Source: Planococcus lenghuensis
GTDB taxonomy: Bacteria; Bacillota; Bacilli; Bacillales_A; Planococcaceae
Length of the DNA: 64,000 bases
Assembly (NCBI RefSeq): GCF_001999905.1
Contig: NZ_CP019640.1
Span: 2,770,001 to 2,834,000 of the forward strand
Direction of reading: 5' to 3'
The position numbers and the translations under genes are program-made. The notes under the pieces are model-generated. The model was given only the letters and a program-made list of their open reading frames with translations, was not told the origin of the DNA and did not search any database. Positions 1 to 7,414 of this stretch are shown here, one piece after another. Positions within the stretch are counted from its first letter, which is position 1. Each line of letters begins with the position of its first letter.

Positions 1-3
1 CAT
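1..3 (-). CDS. start codon of next flagellar gene (possibly flgM), partial
   Basis: Only the ATG lies in the window. It is preceded on the minus strand by a strong AGGAGGG-type ribosome site in the 20 bases after the yvyF stop. In Bacillales the gene after yvyF is usually flgM, the anti-SigD factor. That identity is inferred from order only. Confidence 0.35.
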
Positions 4-23
4 CTCCTCGCCCTCCTTTCTAG

Positions 24-458
24 TCATTTATTGCGCTTCAGGCGCCAGTACTGGGCTTCGTTCTGATGGCCATGCTGGGCTTTTCTGATTTCGTCCTTCG
101 CTTTTTCCCGAGTCATCATTTCGTCGACAGCGGTGGAATAGCGCTCATAGCAGTCGTTGCACAGCACTTGCCTTTTGATCAATGTACCACATTGCGCGCA
201 TTCATAGCCTAAATTGGGATAGTCCTCCGCGAAAATCCGGCCCCCACGAATAAATTCCATGATCCGCTTTTCAGAGACTTCTGCAGCCTTACTTACTTCT
301 TGAAGAGTCGCATAGCGATTCTGCTCCTTTTTCAGAAAGTCGGCTACATATTTAAAATCCTGTTCTATATCTTCAAAGCAATTCAGGCAGTAATCAGTGT
401 GGTCCTTCAAAAAAAGCCGTCCGCATATTCTGCAGTTCTCCAGTTCTCCCTGCCCCAT
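24..458 (-). CDS. yvyF: YvyF-like flagellar operon zinc-finger protein
   Basis: 144-residue soluble protein with two cysteine clusters. An N-terminal CRICGR...CLNC pair (about residues 9-27) and a CAQC...CNDC pair (about 87-100) suggest zinc binding. Between them is a helix-turn-helix-like stretch (EVSKAAEVSEKRIMEF). This is the layout of the TIGR03826/YvyF family, found next to flgM in Bacillales; its biochemical role is not settled. The gene has its own SigD-type promoter at 494-520, and the following gene starts just after its stop, so the two are probably co-transcribed. The family call is from recognisable sequence, not from a search. Confidence 0.8.
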   Translation of the reverse strand: MGQGELENCRICGRLFLKDHTDYCLNCFEDIEQDFKYVADFLKKEQNRYATLQEVSKAAEVSEKRIMEFIRGGRIFAEDYPNLGYECAQCGTLIKRQVLCNDCYERYSTAVDEMMTREKAKDEIRKAQHGHQNEAQYWRLKRNK

Positions 459-493
459 GATTCATCACCCGTTTTCTCTTATGTCTATCTTTT

Positions 494-520
494 ATATCGG
501 CATTTTATCTCAAAAGTTTA
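494..520 (-). promoter_or_regulatory. SigD-type promoter for yvyF operon
   Basis: On the minus strand TAAA (517-520) is followed by 15 bases and then GCCGATAT (494-501). This is an exact match to the SigD consensus (TAAA-N15-GCCGATAT). It lies about 35 bases upstream of the yvyF start. Confidence 0.85.
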
Positions 521-532
521 CGGTTATTTGAA

Positions 533-958
533 TTACTGCACTTTAAATTCCGTCACAAGCACCCGTTCCACAGTTCCTGTCTCCATGATGCTCTCCAGCT
601 TGAGCGTCAATTGCTGTTCCAGCGCATCAATGCCTTCGACGCCGATCAGCTGTTCTTTCGAAAAGCCTGCAAGCGTCGAGATCGCTGCGGCCCGGACTTC
701 TGCCGCCCGCTGGTCAGTTTCTTCTTTCGCTTTTTTATTGCTCAATAAAATATTAAAACGCACGACCGCAAAGCTGTCCGGATTGGCCAGATTTGTCGTG
801 ATCGTATCGGTTTCCGTACTTAGCACCGCCAATTCCTCGGCAGCCACACCGGTATGTTTGGCAGCACTTTCAGCGTTTTTACCGAAGAACACAAACGCGC
901 CTGCGCCGATGATGAGAATCACGGCCAAAGCTCCGAAAATCACTTTTAAATTTTTCAT
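533..958 (-). CDS. fliL: FliL-like flagellar basal-body protein
   Basis: 141 residues: one N-terminal transmembrane helix (about 5-26, ending VFFGK) and an outer domain with the FliL-type pattern DSFAVVRFNILL... and a C-terminal VERVLVTEFKVQ. FliL proteins sit next to the stator ring and support torque generation. The gene directly follows motB on the same strand, and a GGAGG site lies six bases before the ATG. The divergence is high, as is usual for Gram-positive FliL proteins, so the symbol is assigned by architecture and neighbourhood. Confidence 0.75.
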   Translation of the reverse strand: MKNLKVIFGALAVILIIGAGAFVFFGKNAESAAKHTGVAAEELAVLSTETDTITTNLANPDSFAVVRFNILLSNKKAKEETDQRAAEVRAAAISTLAGFSKEQLIGVEGIDALEQQLTLKLESIMETGTVERVLVTEFKVQ

Positions 959-972
959 TCTATACCTCCAGT

Positions 973-1794
973 TTAGTCGTCCTGCTGTTCGTATGGTGAG
1001 ATCAGGACCTCCACCCGGCGATTATTGGCTCTGCCTTTTACTGTATCGTTCGGGGCAATCGGTCGGTATTCCCCGTAGCCGGTGGCACTGAATTTCTGCG
1101 GTTCCAGCTCATCATTCTTCAGCAGGATTTTCATGAAATTAATCGCCCGGGCGGCGCTCAATTCCCAGTTAGACGGAAACTCAGCCGAGTTGGTCGGCAC
1201 GTTATCCGTGTGCCCTTCTATGAAGATGTCCCGCGCGGGATTGGTGATCAGGAGCTCCGAGATCTCTTCCACGAGCGTCACGGCATCAGCTGTGACCGTT
1301 GCGTTCCCCGGGCTATATAGAATGCCGTCTTTTATTTTCAATATGAGCCCCTTCGCCGTCAACTCTGTCTCCAGCCGGGCGGATAACCCTTTTTCTTCGA
1401 TATAACTTTCTATTTTTTTCTGCTGTTCAGCGAGTGCCTCGAAGTCTTCTTCAGCAGACATGACCGCTCCTGTGCTATCACCGGTTAACTCACTGTCTTC
1501 AGCTTCAACAGCATCCGGTTCGGCCAGTTCCATCGAGTCGGCCGATTCTGTAGTCGGCTCTTCCGGTTCCATGGGTTCAACCGGCGTCTGGTACTCTAGC
1601 ACCCCGGTTCCGCCTTGCAATTCATTATTGAATGAATTTGAGATTTCCTTGAATTTTTGTGAGTTCACTTCACTTGCTGCATACAATACGATAAACAAAG
1701 CCAAGAGAAGCGTGAGGATATCGGCATATGGAATCAACCAGGATTCGTCGACATGCTCATCGTGTTTTTTCTTACGCTTCAACTTGAACACCAT
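973..1794 (-). CDS. motB: flagellar motor stator protein MotB
   Basis: Stator subunit that anchors the proton or sodium channel to peptidoglycan. A basic N-terminus (KLKRKKKHDEHVDESW) is followed by the plug/transmembrane segment IPYADILTLLLALFIVLYA, which carries the ion-binding aspartate. An acidic Glu/Asp-rich linker of about 80 residues follows, then a C-terminal OmpA-like domain (IEGHTDNVP, NWELSAARA, NNRRVEVLI). The start is uncertain: an ATG at 1794 or an upstream TTG at 1821, and the AAGGAG site lies between the two. Either choice overlaps the end of motA, so the stator pair is translationally coupled. The long acidic linker is more than most MotB proteins have. Confidence 0.93.
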   Translation of the reverse strand: MVFKLKRKKKHDEHVDESWLIPYADILTLLLALFIVLYAASEVNSQKFKEISNSFNNELQGGTGVLEYQTPVEPMEPEEPTTESADSMELAEPDAVEAEDSELTGDSTGAVMSAEEDFEALAEQQKKIESYIEEKGLSARLETELTAKGLILKIKDGILYSPGNATVTADAVTLVEEISELLITNPARDIFIEGHTDNVPTNSAEFPSNWELSAARAINFMKILLKNDELEPQKFSATGYGEYRPIAPNDTVKGRANNRRVEVLISPYEQQDD

Positions 1795-2578
1795 CCCTGT
1801 TGTTCGCTGCTTCTCCTTCAAGTACTCGGTCTCGGGCCGGCAGATATGTCAGTAATTTCTCTTCCACTGTACGGGCCGGCAGTCCTTCTTGCACAGCCAT
1901 CATGCCTTCGAGCATAATATAGCGCATTTTGATTTCCTGTTCGGATTTCCGTTTGAGTTTATTGGCGAACGGATGCCATAATACGTAGCCCGTGAAAATT
2001 CCGAACAGCGTGGCGATGAAGGCCGCTGAAATCGATTTTCCGAGTAACGCCACATCGTCCAAATGGCCGAGCGCTGCTACGAGACCGATGACCGCACCCA
2101 ATACGCCGAGTGTAGGTGCATACGTGCCGGCCTGAGTGAAGATCTTTGCACCAAGTTCATGCCGTTCTTCCATCGCGTCAATGTCTTCTTCGAGTAATTT
2201 CCGGATCTGTTCTGCCGGCTGTCCATCGACCATCATTTTCAAGCCGCGCTGCAGGAACGGATCATCGATTTCGTTCGATTCCTTTTCCAAGGCGAGCAAG
2301 CCGTTTCGTCTGGCAGCGGTGGCCCAGCCGGTGAACAGCGGGATCATCTCGGTGATCGACATGATTTTCTGGCCGCTGAACAGCACTTTGAACAGTGCAG
2401 GGATTTTCTTCACTTCATTCATCGGAAATGCGATCAAGATGCATGCTGCTGTCCCGCCGAAGATGATCACCAATGCAGCCGGGTTGACCAGGGCGATCGG
2501 GTTGGACCCTTTCAGCATCATGCCGCCGATCAGTACGACGATTCCGAGCAATAAACCTAAACCTGATGTCTTATCCAA
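1772..2578 (-). CDS. motA: flagellar motor stator protein MotA
   Basis: 268-residue, four-helix stator protein with the MotA/ExbB signature: N-terminal helix GLGLLLGIVVLIGGMML, a cytoplasmic loop with charged residues (ALEKESNEIDDPFLQRGLKMMVDG), and the paired C-terminal helices containing GTYAPTLGVLGAVIGLVAAL and SISAAFIATLFGIFTGYV. It partners MotB. Translation starts at a TTG (2578) with GAGGG six bases upstream. The intergenic region before it contains a GC-rich hairpin repeat. No SigD-type promoter was seen directly upstream. Confidence 0.95.
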   Translation of the reverse strand: MDKTSGLGLLLGIVVLIGGMMLKGSNPIALVNPAALVIIFGGTAACILIAFPMNEVKKIPALFKVLFSGQKIMSITEMIPLFTGWATAARRNGLLALEKESNEIDDPFLQRGLKMMVDGQPAEQIRKLLEEDIDAMEERHELGAKIFTQAGTYAPTLGVLGAVIGLVAALGHLDDVALLGKSISAAFIATLFGIFTGYVLWHPFANKLKRKSEQEIKMRYIMLEGMMAVQEGLPARTVEEKLLTYLPARDRVLEGEAANNRDGVQVEA

Positions 2579-2639
2579 ATCGTTCCCTCATTTCCATCTA
2601 TGTAAATTGGGAGTTAAGTCTGCTAATGTTTCACAAAAC

Positions 2640-2800
2640 AGCTGCGCTTTCGGGCCTACCGGAAGTGGGTCATGCAGCTGGCGCGACAGGACGTCGCGGT
2701 GCCAGCTGCCGGGCTTGCGCCGAACTAACTCGGGCTTTGCGCCCGAGTGGATTTCGGCACATCGCTTTCCCGCAGGAGTCGCTGCTGTTTTGCTTTTGTC
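2640..2800. repeat. GC-rich multi-hairpin intergenic repeat
   Basis: Between fliS and motA lies a stretch of about 160 bases with several nested palindromes: GCAGCTGGCGCGACAGG... facing ...CGCGGTGCCAGCTGC, and ACTCGGGCTTTGCGCCCGAGT. Its base composition differs sharply from the flanks. The CCCGCAGGAGTCGCTGCTG motif resembles a dispersed repeat class common in Bacillaceae intergenic regions (from memory). Short open frames across it look like chance. Confidence 0.6.
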
Positions 2801-2890
2801 ACACGTTGACGTCTGGGGGGATGCCTTCCTTTGCATCTACCTTTCAGCCAAGTTTTTTCTGCTTACGTCAGCATAATACTTGAAAAATCG

Positions 2891-3265
2891 TTACACTCTT
2901 GATGTTTCGATAATCTGTTTCCACGTGTCTCGCAGTTCGCGCATGAGTTCTTCAACTTCTGTCAGGATGTCAGCGTCGTTTTTGGTGTTGGCTTCTACGA
3001 GCCGGGTGTACATGTAGTCATAGAGCTGGCCAAGGTTTTGGGAAAGATCGATGTTCGGATCAAGTGTGACTTGCAGTTCCTGAATGATATTTTGTACTTT
3101 GATCAAGTTGATGTTCTTTTCTTCGAATTTCTTGTCAGCGATCGCTTTTTTGGCGAGCCGCATGAATTTCATGGAACCGGTGTAGAGCATTAATGTCAGT
3201 TCCTGCGGAGAGGCGGTCATGACGGAATTTTGCTGATAGGTCTGGTATGGACTGATGATTGCCAA
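2891..3265 (-). CDS. fliS: flagellin export chaperone FliS
   Basis: 124-residue helical protein starting MAIISPYQTYQQNSVMTASPQ, with the FliS hallmark LTLMLYTGSMKFM. It binds newly made flagellin C-termini and prevents premature polymerisation before export. In Bacillus FliS also assists FliW-CsrA control. The gene is last in a fliD-fliT-fliS unit transcribed from the SigD-type promoter at 5208-5233. A GGAGG site precedes its ATG. Confidence 0.95.
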   Translation of the reverse strand: MAIISPYQTYQQNSVMTASPQELTLMLYTGSMKFMRLAKKAIADKKFEEKNINLIKVQNIIQELQVTLDPNIDLSQNLGQLYDYMYTRLVEANTKNDADILTEVEELMRELRDTWKQIIETSRV

Positions 3266-3282
3266 GAGAAATCCTCCTCTTT

Positions 3283-3672
3283 CTATTTTCGCTGGTCGAT
3301 GAATGAACCTTCTGTGGCTTTGTGCTGATAGACTGCCATGTATTTATTGGAAGTCTGTTTAGTTTGAGCGAGCTTGTTCACCTGAGTGGTAAATGAGTGA
3401 TGCAAGTTAGCCAGCACCGGTTGAAGCGACTGATCGATCATTTTTAATTGACTGATAATGCGTTGATCTTCTTCGGTCCATCGAAAGTCTGGCTGCCGGG
3501 TAACTTGTTCCAGCTGCTGAATCACTTGTCCGCGTCTATCAAATAATGCCGGTAAGGCTTCGAGCTGGCCATCAGGATTGTCTTCCATTTTCATAGCAAT
3601 CTTACTAGCTTGAAGCTGGATTTCTTCTGTCAGCGTCAGCATCTCGAGCAAGATGGAATGATAATTATTCAT
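3283..3672 (-). CDS. fliT: FliT-like flagellar chaperone
   Basis: 129-residue helical protein (MNNYHSILLEMLTLTEEIQ start; LFDRRGQVIQQLEQ in the middle) between fliD and fliS, where Bacillales encode FliT-type chaperones for the filament cap. The ATG at 3672 shares one base with the fliD stop (TGATG), showing translational coupling. A longer open frame reaching 3762 lies inside fliD and is rejected. Assigned on size, helical pattern and order. Confidence 0.8.
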   Translation of the reverse strand: MNNYHSILLEMLTLTEEIQLQASKIAMKMEDNPDGQLEALPALFDRRGQVIQQLEQVTRQPDFRWTEEDQRIISQLKMIDQSLQPVLANLHHSFTTQVNKLAQTKQTSNKYMAVYQHKATEGSFIDQRK

Positions 3673-5153
3673 CACATGCCACCGAACATGTTCTGTTGCA
3701 TCCATGTGCTCTGCGAGTTCATCTGGCTCAGCGCTTTTTCCATGGCGGTGAATTGTCGCCAATAGCGGTCTTCGATTTTCCCTAACCGGTCCTGCCAGCG
3801 GGTGATTTCTTCATCCATTTGGCGAAGCCGCTTGGAAATGGTGCTGTTATCGACAGTATAGGAAGGGTTCCCTGCCCGTTCACTCAGACGTTTGACGGTA
3901 TCGTTCAGCTCACCATATACCCGTTGCCCGATTCCACCACCGCCAGCGTTCGTGCTGAACAACTGCATGACTTCATCCGGTTTATCCGTAAGTGCTTTTT
4001 TCAGTTTGTCTTCATTGATGAAAAGCTTGCCGCCTTCCCGGTAATCACCGGTTGAGATGCCGATTTCAGCGAGCGTGTTGATGCTGCCTGTTGCCAGACT
4101 ACTCACAGGGTCCATGAATGCCCGCCGCAAATCCTGCAATGCGCTTTTTAAAATCGGGTCATTGCGCAATAACCCGCTTTTCGATTTTTCCTGCCAGAGT
4201 TCGATTTCCGTTTCGCTCATGTCTTTCTTTTGTTCATCAGAGAGCGGCTGGAAATCCCGATACCGTTTCTCGACCAACTTTTTTTCAATTGCCTCAATCG
4301 TTTCATTGTATTTTTCCACGAAGCTTTTGATGGCCTCAAATGGCTTGGTTGCATCTGATTTCACTGTGATGGTATCTGCGCCTATCTTCTCTAATGTCAA
4401 TGCCAGTCCGTTGATTGTCGTTTTATTTGAAGTGAGATTATCGATCACAATACCCTCAAAAGTGACTTTTCCGTTTGTCGCAGTCGAGGTATTTGTGAGC
4501 GCTGTATCGGCAGTTGAGAATGACGTCAGTCCTGGCTTATTTATAATTTTATCGGCCAGCGCCTGGGAACTGAAATCCAACGAGAAGTTCTGTGCAGCTC
4601 CCATTTCCTTTGTAGAAATGAAAAAACTCGATGTCGTGTCGTCGAAGTTCACACGAAGAGCAGGTACAGAACCTGCGGTTGCGTCCTGAAGTTTCTTCGC
4701 CACATCTGCAAAGCTCATAGTTTCTGTGATATCTACAGCTGTGGCTGTTCCACTTATAGTGATTGTCCCAGCAACACCAATCTTATCCGTTGATTTCGCA
4801 GCCGAACCAGTAGAGTTCTGGACACCAGCAGCAGAATGCATTTTTGCGGCCTTTGCCACGCTATGTACGTTCACTTCGTAAGAACCGCTCATTGCATTCG
4901 CAGTCGGTGACACGGTCACATTGCCGGCCAAAGTGGTAGCGCTGTACGCATTAAACGTCCGCTGCAACCGTAAATTGCTGGCCAAATCACGCAAGCCGGA
5001 CAGTGCCAGATTGGATTCACGGTAGGACTCCTGCTGCCATTCCGTCCACGTTTTCTCCTGCATCAATTTATCCAGCGGCAATTTCCGCACTTGCATCATT
5101 TCTTTTACGATTGAATCTGTATCCATCCCCGAGGCTAATCCACCAACCCGCAT
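3672..5153 (-). CDS. fliD: flagellar filament cap protein FliD
   Basis: 493 residues from the ATG at 5153 (MRVGGLASGMDTDSIVKEMM), the classic FliD N-terminus, with GGAGTG about 10 bases upstream. The C-terminal coiled-coil region (RLRQMDEEITRWQDRLGKIEDRYWRQFTAME...) and the ending ...MNSQSTWMQQNMFGGM are also characteristic. It caps the growing filament and folds exported flagellin. The frame is open for 49 more codons upstream, but that part overlaps the promoter. First gene of the fliD-fliT-fliS unit. Confidence 0.95.
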   Translation of the reverse strand: MRVGGLASGMDTDSIVKEMMQVRKLPLDKLMQEKTWTEWQQESYRESNLALSGLRDLASNLRLQRTFNAYSATTLAGNVTVSPTANAMSGSYEVNVHSVAKAAKMHSAAGVQNSTGSAAKSTDKIGVAGTITISGTATAVDITETMSFADVAKKLQDATAGSVPALRVNFDDTTSSFFISTKEMGAAQNFSLDFSSQALADKIINKPGLTSFSTADTALTNTSTATNGKVTFEGIVIDNLTSNKTTINGLALTLEKIGADTITVKSDATKPFEAIKSFVEKYNETIEAIEKKLVEKRYRDFQPLSDEQKKDMSETEIELWQEKSKSGLLRNDPILKSALQDLRRAFMDPVSSLATGSINTLAEIGISTGDYREGGKLFINEDKLKKALTDKPDEVMQLFSTNAGGGGIGQRVYGELNDTVKRLSERAGNPSYTVDNSTISKRLRQMDEEITRWQDRLGKIEDRYWRQFTAMEKALSQMNSQSTWMQQNMFGGM

Positions 5154-5207
5154 ACTGCTCACTCCGTTCCCATGTTCGTTACACTTCCTGTTATGCTCTA
5201 TGGTTAT

Positions 5208-5233
5208 ATATCGGCAATAAAGAGAGAAATTTA
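5208..5233 (-). promoter_or_regulatory. SigD-type promoter for fliD-fliT-fliS
   Basis: Minus-strand TAAA (5230-5233), 14 bases, then a perfect GCCGATAT (5208-5215), about 55 bases before the fliD ATG. Confidence 0.8.
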
Positions 5234-5270
5234 ATAGCCATTTCAGGTTTTCTTCATTTTTCCGCAAATA

Positions 5271-5308
5271 AAAAACAAGAGGAGCTCCCGGAGGAACCAC
5301 TCTTGTTT
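5271..5308 (-). terminator. intrinsic terminator after peptidoglycan hydrolase
   Basis: On the minus strand AAACAAGAG...GGTTCCTCCGGGAGCTCC...CTCTTGTTT forms a stem followed by TTTTTTATT. It overlaps the stop of the hydrolase gene and separates it from the fliD promoter. Confidence 0.75.
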
Positions 5309-6071
5309 ACGTAAGACTGTTGTAGTAATGGGAAACACCTTTCGTCCAATGGTTGTTCAAGCCCGTCGGATCATTGGCTGCTCCAACCGGCGCATACTTG
5401 GCACCGATTTTAGCAATGGAATCTTTTCCTTCATTCAAATAGTTCTGACGCAGGTTACGGGCCATATCGAAAATGCTGTCTTCGACAGTTGCATAACTTC
5501 TCAAGCCGTTCTTTCCCATCATGCCCGCGATATTATTCTTATCATTAGCGGCTCTTGAACCGCCATTGCCTGTTTCATGGATTGCAATGGCTGATAATAA
5601 ATTCGGATTGATGTCATATTTCTTGCCGGCTGCAATGAAATGTCCAGCCGTTCCTTCCAGTTTCCCTTCTAGGTTCTGATCCAGCTTCAGAAATTGTGTC
5701 GGCTGAAATTTGAAATCACTCATATCTCCTGCTGATGTGGGAACATCTTTCCTGACAACTGATTGTACAGTTGGAATGGCAGGATTGTAAGCATTGGAAA
5801 GCGGCGCTGTGAACGTGATCGTCATCGATGGAACTGGCGATGTCTGGTTTGGCGCTTGGTTCAGCATCCCATTTGATTGAGGAGCGACTGCACTGGTTTG
5901 CCCCATATTGCTCATCATGGCATTCATAAGCATGAAGAAAAATGAATTCGGATCCGCAGCACTGGTCATCGGATTGTTGGTATTGCCCATAGGATTGGCA
6001 GTCGGCATCATCCTGGACATCGAACTCATCATCATGTAAGAAAGTAAATTAGAAGAAATCGGAGACGTCAT
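5307..6071 (-). CDS. glucosaminidase-type peptidoglycan hydrolase of the flagellar locus
   Basis: About 254 residues. A low-complexity Met/Asn/Pro-rich N-terminal half (SYMMMSSMSRMMPTANPM) precedes a C-terminal lysozyme/glucosaminidase-like domain with the catalytic-type glutamate in NLLSAIAIHETGNGGS and the motif NNIAGMM. It probably cuts the wall for flagellar assembly, as FlgJ does in Gram-negatives; that role is inferred from domain and position. No signal peptide is visible, which fits export through the flagellar system or a FlgJ-like route. The ATG at 6071 is preferred over the one at 6086, which abuts its AAAGG. Confidence 0.75.
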   Translation of the reverse strand: MTSPISSNLLSYMMMSSMSRMMPTANPMGNTNNPMTSAADPNSFFFMLMNAMMSNMGQTSAVAPQSNGMLNQAPNQTSPVPSMTITFTAPLSNAYNPAIPTVQSVVRKDVPTSAGDMSDFKFQPTQFLKLDQNLEGKLEGTAGHFIAAGKKYDINPNLLSAIAIHETGNGGSRAANDKNNIAGMMGKNGLRSYATVEDSIFDMARNLRQNYLNEGKDSIAKIGAKYAPVGAANDPTGLNNHWTKGVSHYYNSLT

Positions 6072-6259
6072 GGAAACTGAACACATCCTTTATGTAAGTG
6101 AAGATGATTTCATTATACGGATTAAGAAAGAAAAAAGAATGGGATAATTGAGGGGAGTAAAAATGATAACAAGAGAGAAATGAACGAAAAATAGACAATA
6201 ATAACTACTTCGTCACATAATAGATTAAACTCTGTTATTCCAAAAAGGAGAGGATATCT

Positions 6260-7138
6260 ATGCATGATTTACTTTGCGGGAAATTACTGGGTGATGGCTG
6301 TTTGACCAAGCAGTTGGGCAGAAAACCAAGATTTCAATTTACGCATTGTAAACAAGATAAAGGATGGAGTGAACATTGCTATGAGTCCCTTTCTTCTTTT
6401 CTTCCTTTAAATCCTCCTAAATATAGAAAGTTAATTGATTCTCGAACTACTGCAGGCTATACAGAGAGTTATATTGTTCAATCACGTACTTCTGAAGAAT
6501 TTTGTCGACTTTATGAAATTTGGTATCCTCTATCCCAAAAAACTCTTCCAATACCTTACATCCAAAAACACTTTACTGATAGATCCCTTGCTTGGTGGTA
6601 TCAAGATGATGGACATCTTAAACAGCAAAGAGGAATTCCTCGAAAAATCATTCTATCGACTGATAGCTTTTCTAAGAAAGAAAATCTCTTCCTGATTGAT
6701 TTTTTAAAGAAAAAATATGGTTTAGCATTCTCACTAGACAATCAAAATCGTCTGCTTTTGTACGACCAATTTCAAATCATCTACTTTTTAAAATTAGTTG
6801 ATCCTTATCTTCATGAATCAATGAGCAGGAAAAAATCTCCTCCAGGAACTCAGAGAAAAATTGCAGCTCGTACTTCTATCTATCTACCCAACAATATTGT
6901 TCTCATAAAACCAACTTCAGAAATCAATTCTCAATATGAAAAACTCCCATTATTAATCAAAATAATTTCGGATCATCACGGATTTTTCAAGTGGTATAGC
7001 TTTATCTCTAAACAAACGAGAATCACAAATGGCTATCAAATCAGAATTGAAGCTGATCATAGAAAAGTTTTAGAACGGTTAAGGGTTGAAAGTGGGTTAA
7101 GTGTCAGTCAATTGACGATGTGCTGTTTTAATCTATAG
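6260..7138 (+). CDS. free-standing LAGLIDADG homing endonuclease
   Basis: 292 residues with two LAGLIDADG-type motifs, LLCGKLLGDGCL (about 4-15) and SLAWWYQDDGHL (about 109-120). This indicates a single-chain, two-repeat endonuclease of the intron-encoded family. It has a good ribosome site (GGAGAGG, ATATCT, ATG). It is the only plus-strand gene in the flagellar block, is AT-rich compared with its neighbours, and lies outside any intron that can be drawn. Two ORF-less group I introns sit 1.6-2.5 kb away in the flagellin gene, so it may be the endonuclease that mobilises them, separated from its ribozyme. The target is unknown. Confidence 0.85.
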   Translation: MHDLLCGKLLGDGCLTKQLGRKPRFQFTHCKQDKGWSEHCYESLSSFLPLNPPKYRKLIDSRTTAGYTESYIVQSRTSEEFCRLYEIWYPLSQKTLPIPYIQKHFTDRSLAWWYQDDGHLKQQRGIPRKIILSTDSFSKKENLFLIDFLKKKYGLAFSLDNQNRLLLYDQFQIIYFLKLVDPYLHESMSRKKSPPGTQRKIAARTSIYLPNNIVLIKPTSEINSQYEKLPLLIKIISDHHGFFKWYSFISKQTRITNGYQIRIEADHRKVLERLRVESGLSVSQLTMCCFNL

Positions 7139-7141
7139 GTA

Positions 7142-7187
7142 AAAGCTGCAAGGCGTTAATCTACCTGTTATCGCCTTACAGCTTTTC
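7142..7187. terminator. bidirectional terminator
   Basis: AAAGCTG.AAGGCG ... CGCCTT.CAGCTTTT forms a long near-perfect stem between the converging endonuclease and yjfB genes, with T-runs at the plus-strand end and matching A-runs at the other. Confidence 0.75.
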
Positions 7188-7189
7188 AA

Positions 7190-7390
7190 TTAGCCTCTGC
7201 TATCTATGTTGCTTCCGATATGCGGCTGCACAGATAGCTCCATCGCTTTTGTATTGGACTCTTGGAGCATCTTGATAACGCCTTGCCCATTCGATTCTGC
7301 CTGATCCATCACTTTTTTCATAACTGACACATTTGCTTCCTGCCGGACATTTACTTGGCTTAACGTCATTGATAATGCAGCAATATCCAT
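7190..7390 (-). CDS. yjfB: YjfB family putative motility protein
   Basis: 66 residues: MDIAALSMTLSQVNVRQEA..., then VMKKVMDQAE and a short C-terminal tail. This matches the small YjfB family found near flagellin genes and in SigD regulons of Bacillales; its function is unknown. A GGGAGG site is eight bases before the ATG. It lies directly downstream of the second flagellin gene and is probably co-transcribed with it. Confidence 0.75.
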   Translation of the reverse strand: MDIAALSMTLSQVNVRQEANVSVMKKVMDQAESNGQGVIKMLQESNTKAMELSVQPHIGSNIDSRG

Positions 7391-7414
7391 TTGATGACCT
7401 CCCTATCATTTTAA

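Noticed and set aside
300..1091. 263-codon plus-strand frame over yvyF/fliL/motB
   Set aside because: Antisense shadow of three well-supported flagellar genes.
2588..2836. 82-codon minus-strand frame between fliS and motA
   Set aside because: Lies wholly across the GC-rich hairpin repeat, with no ribosome site and no coding character.
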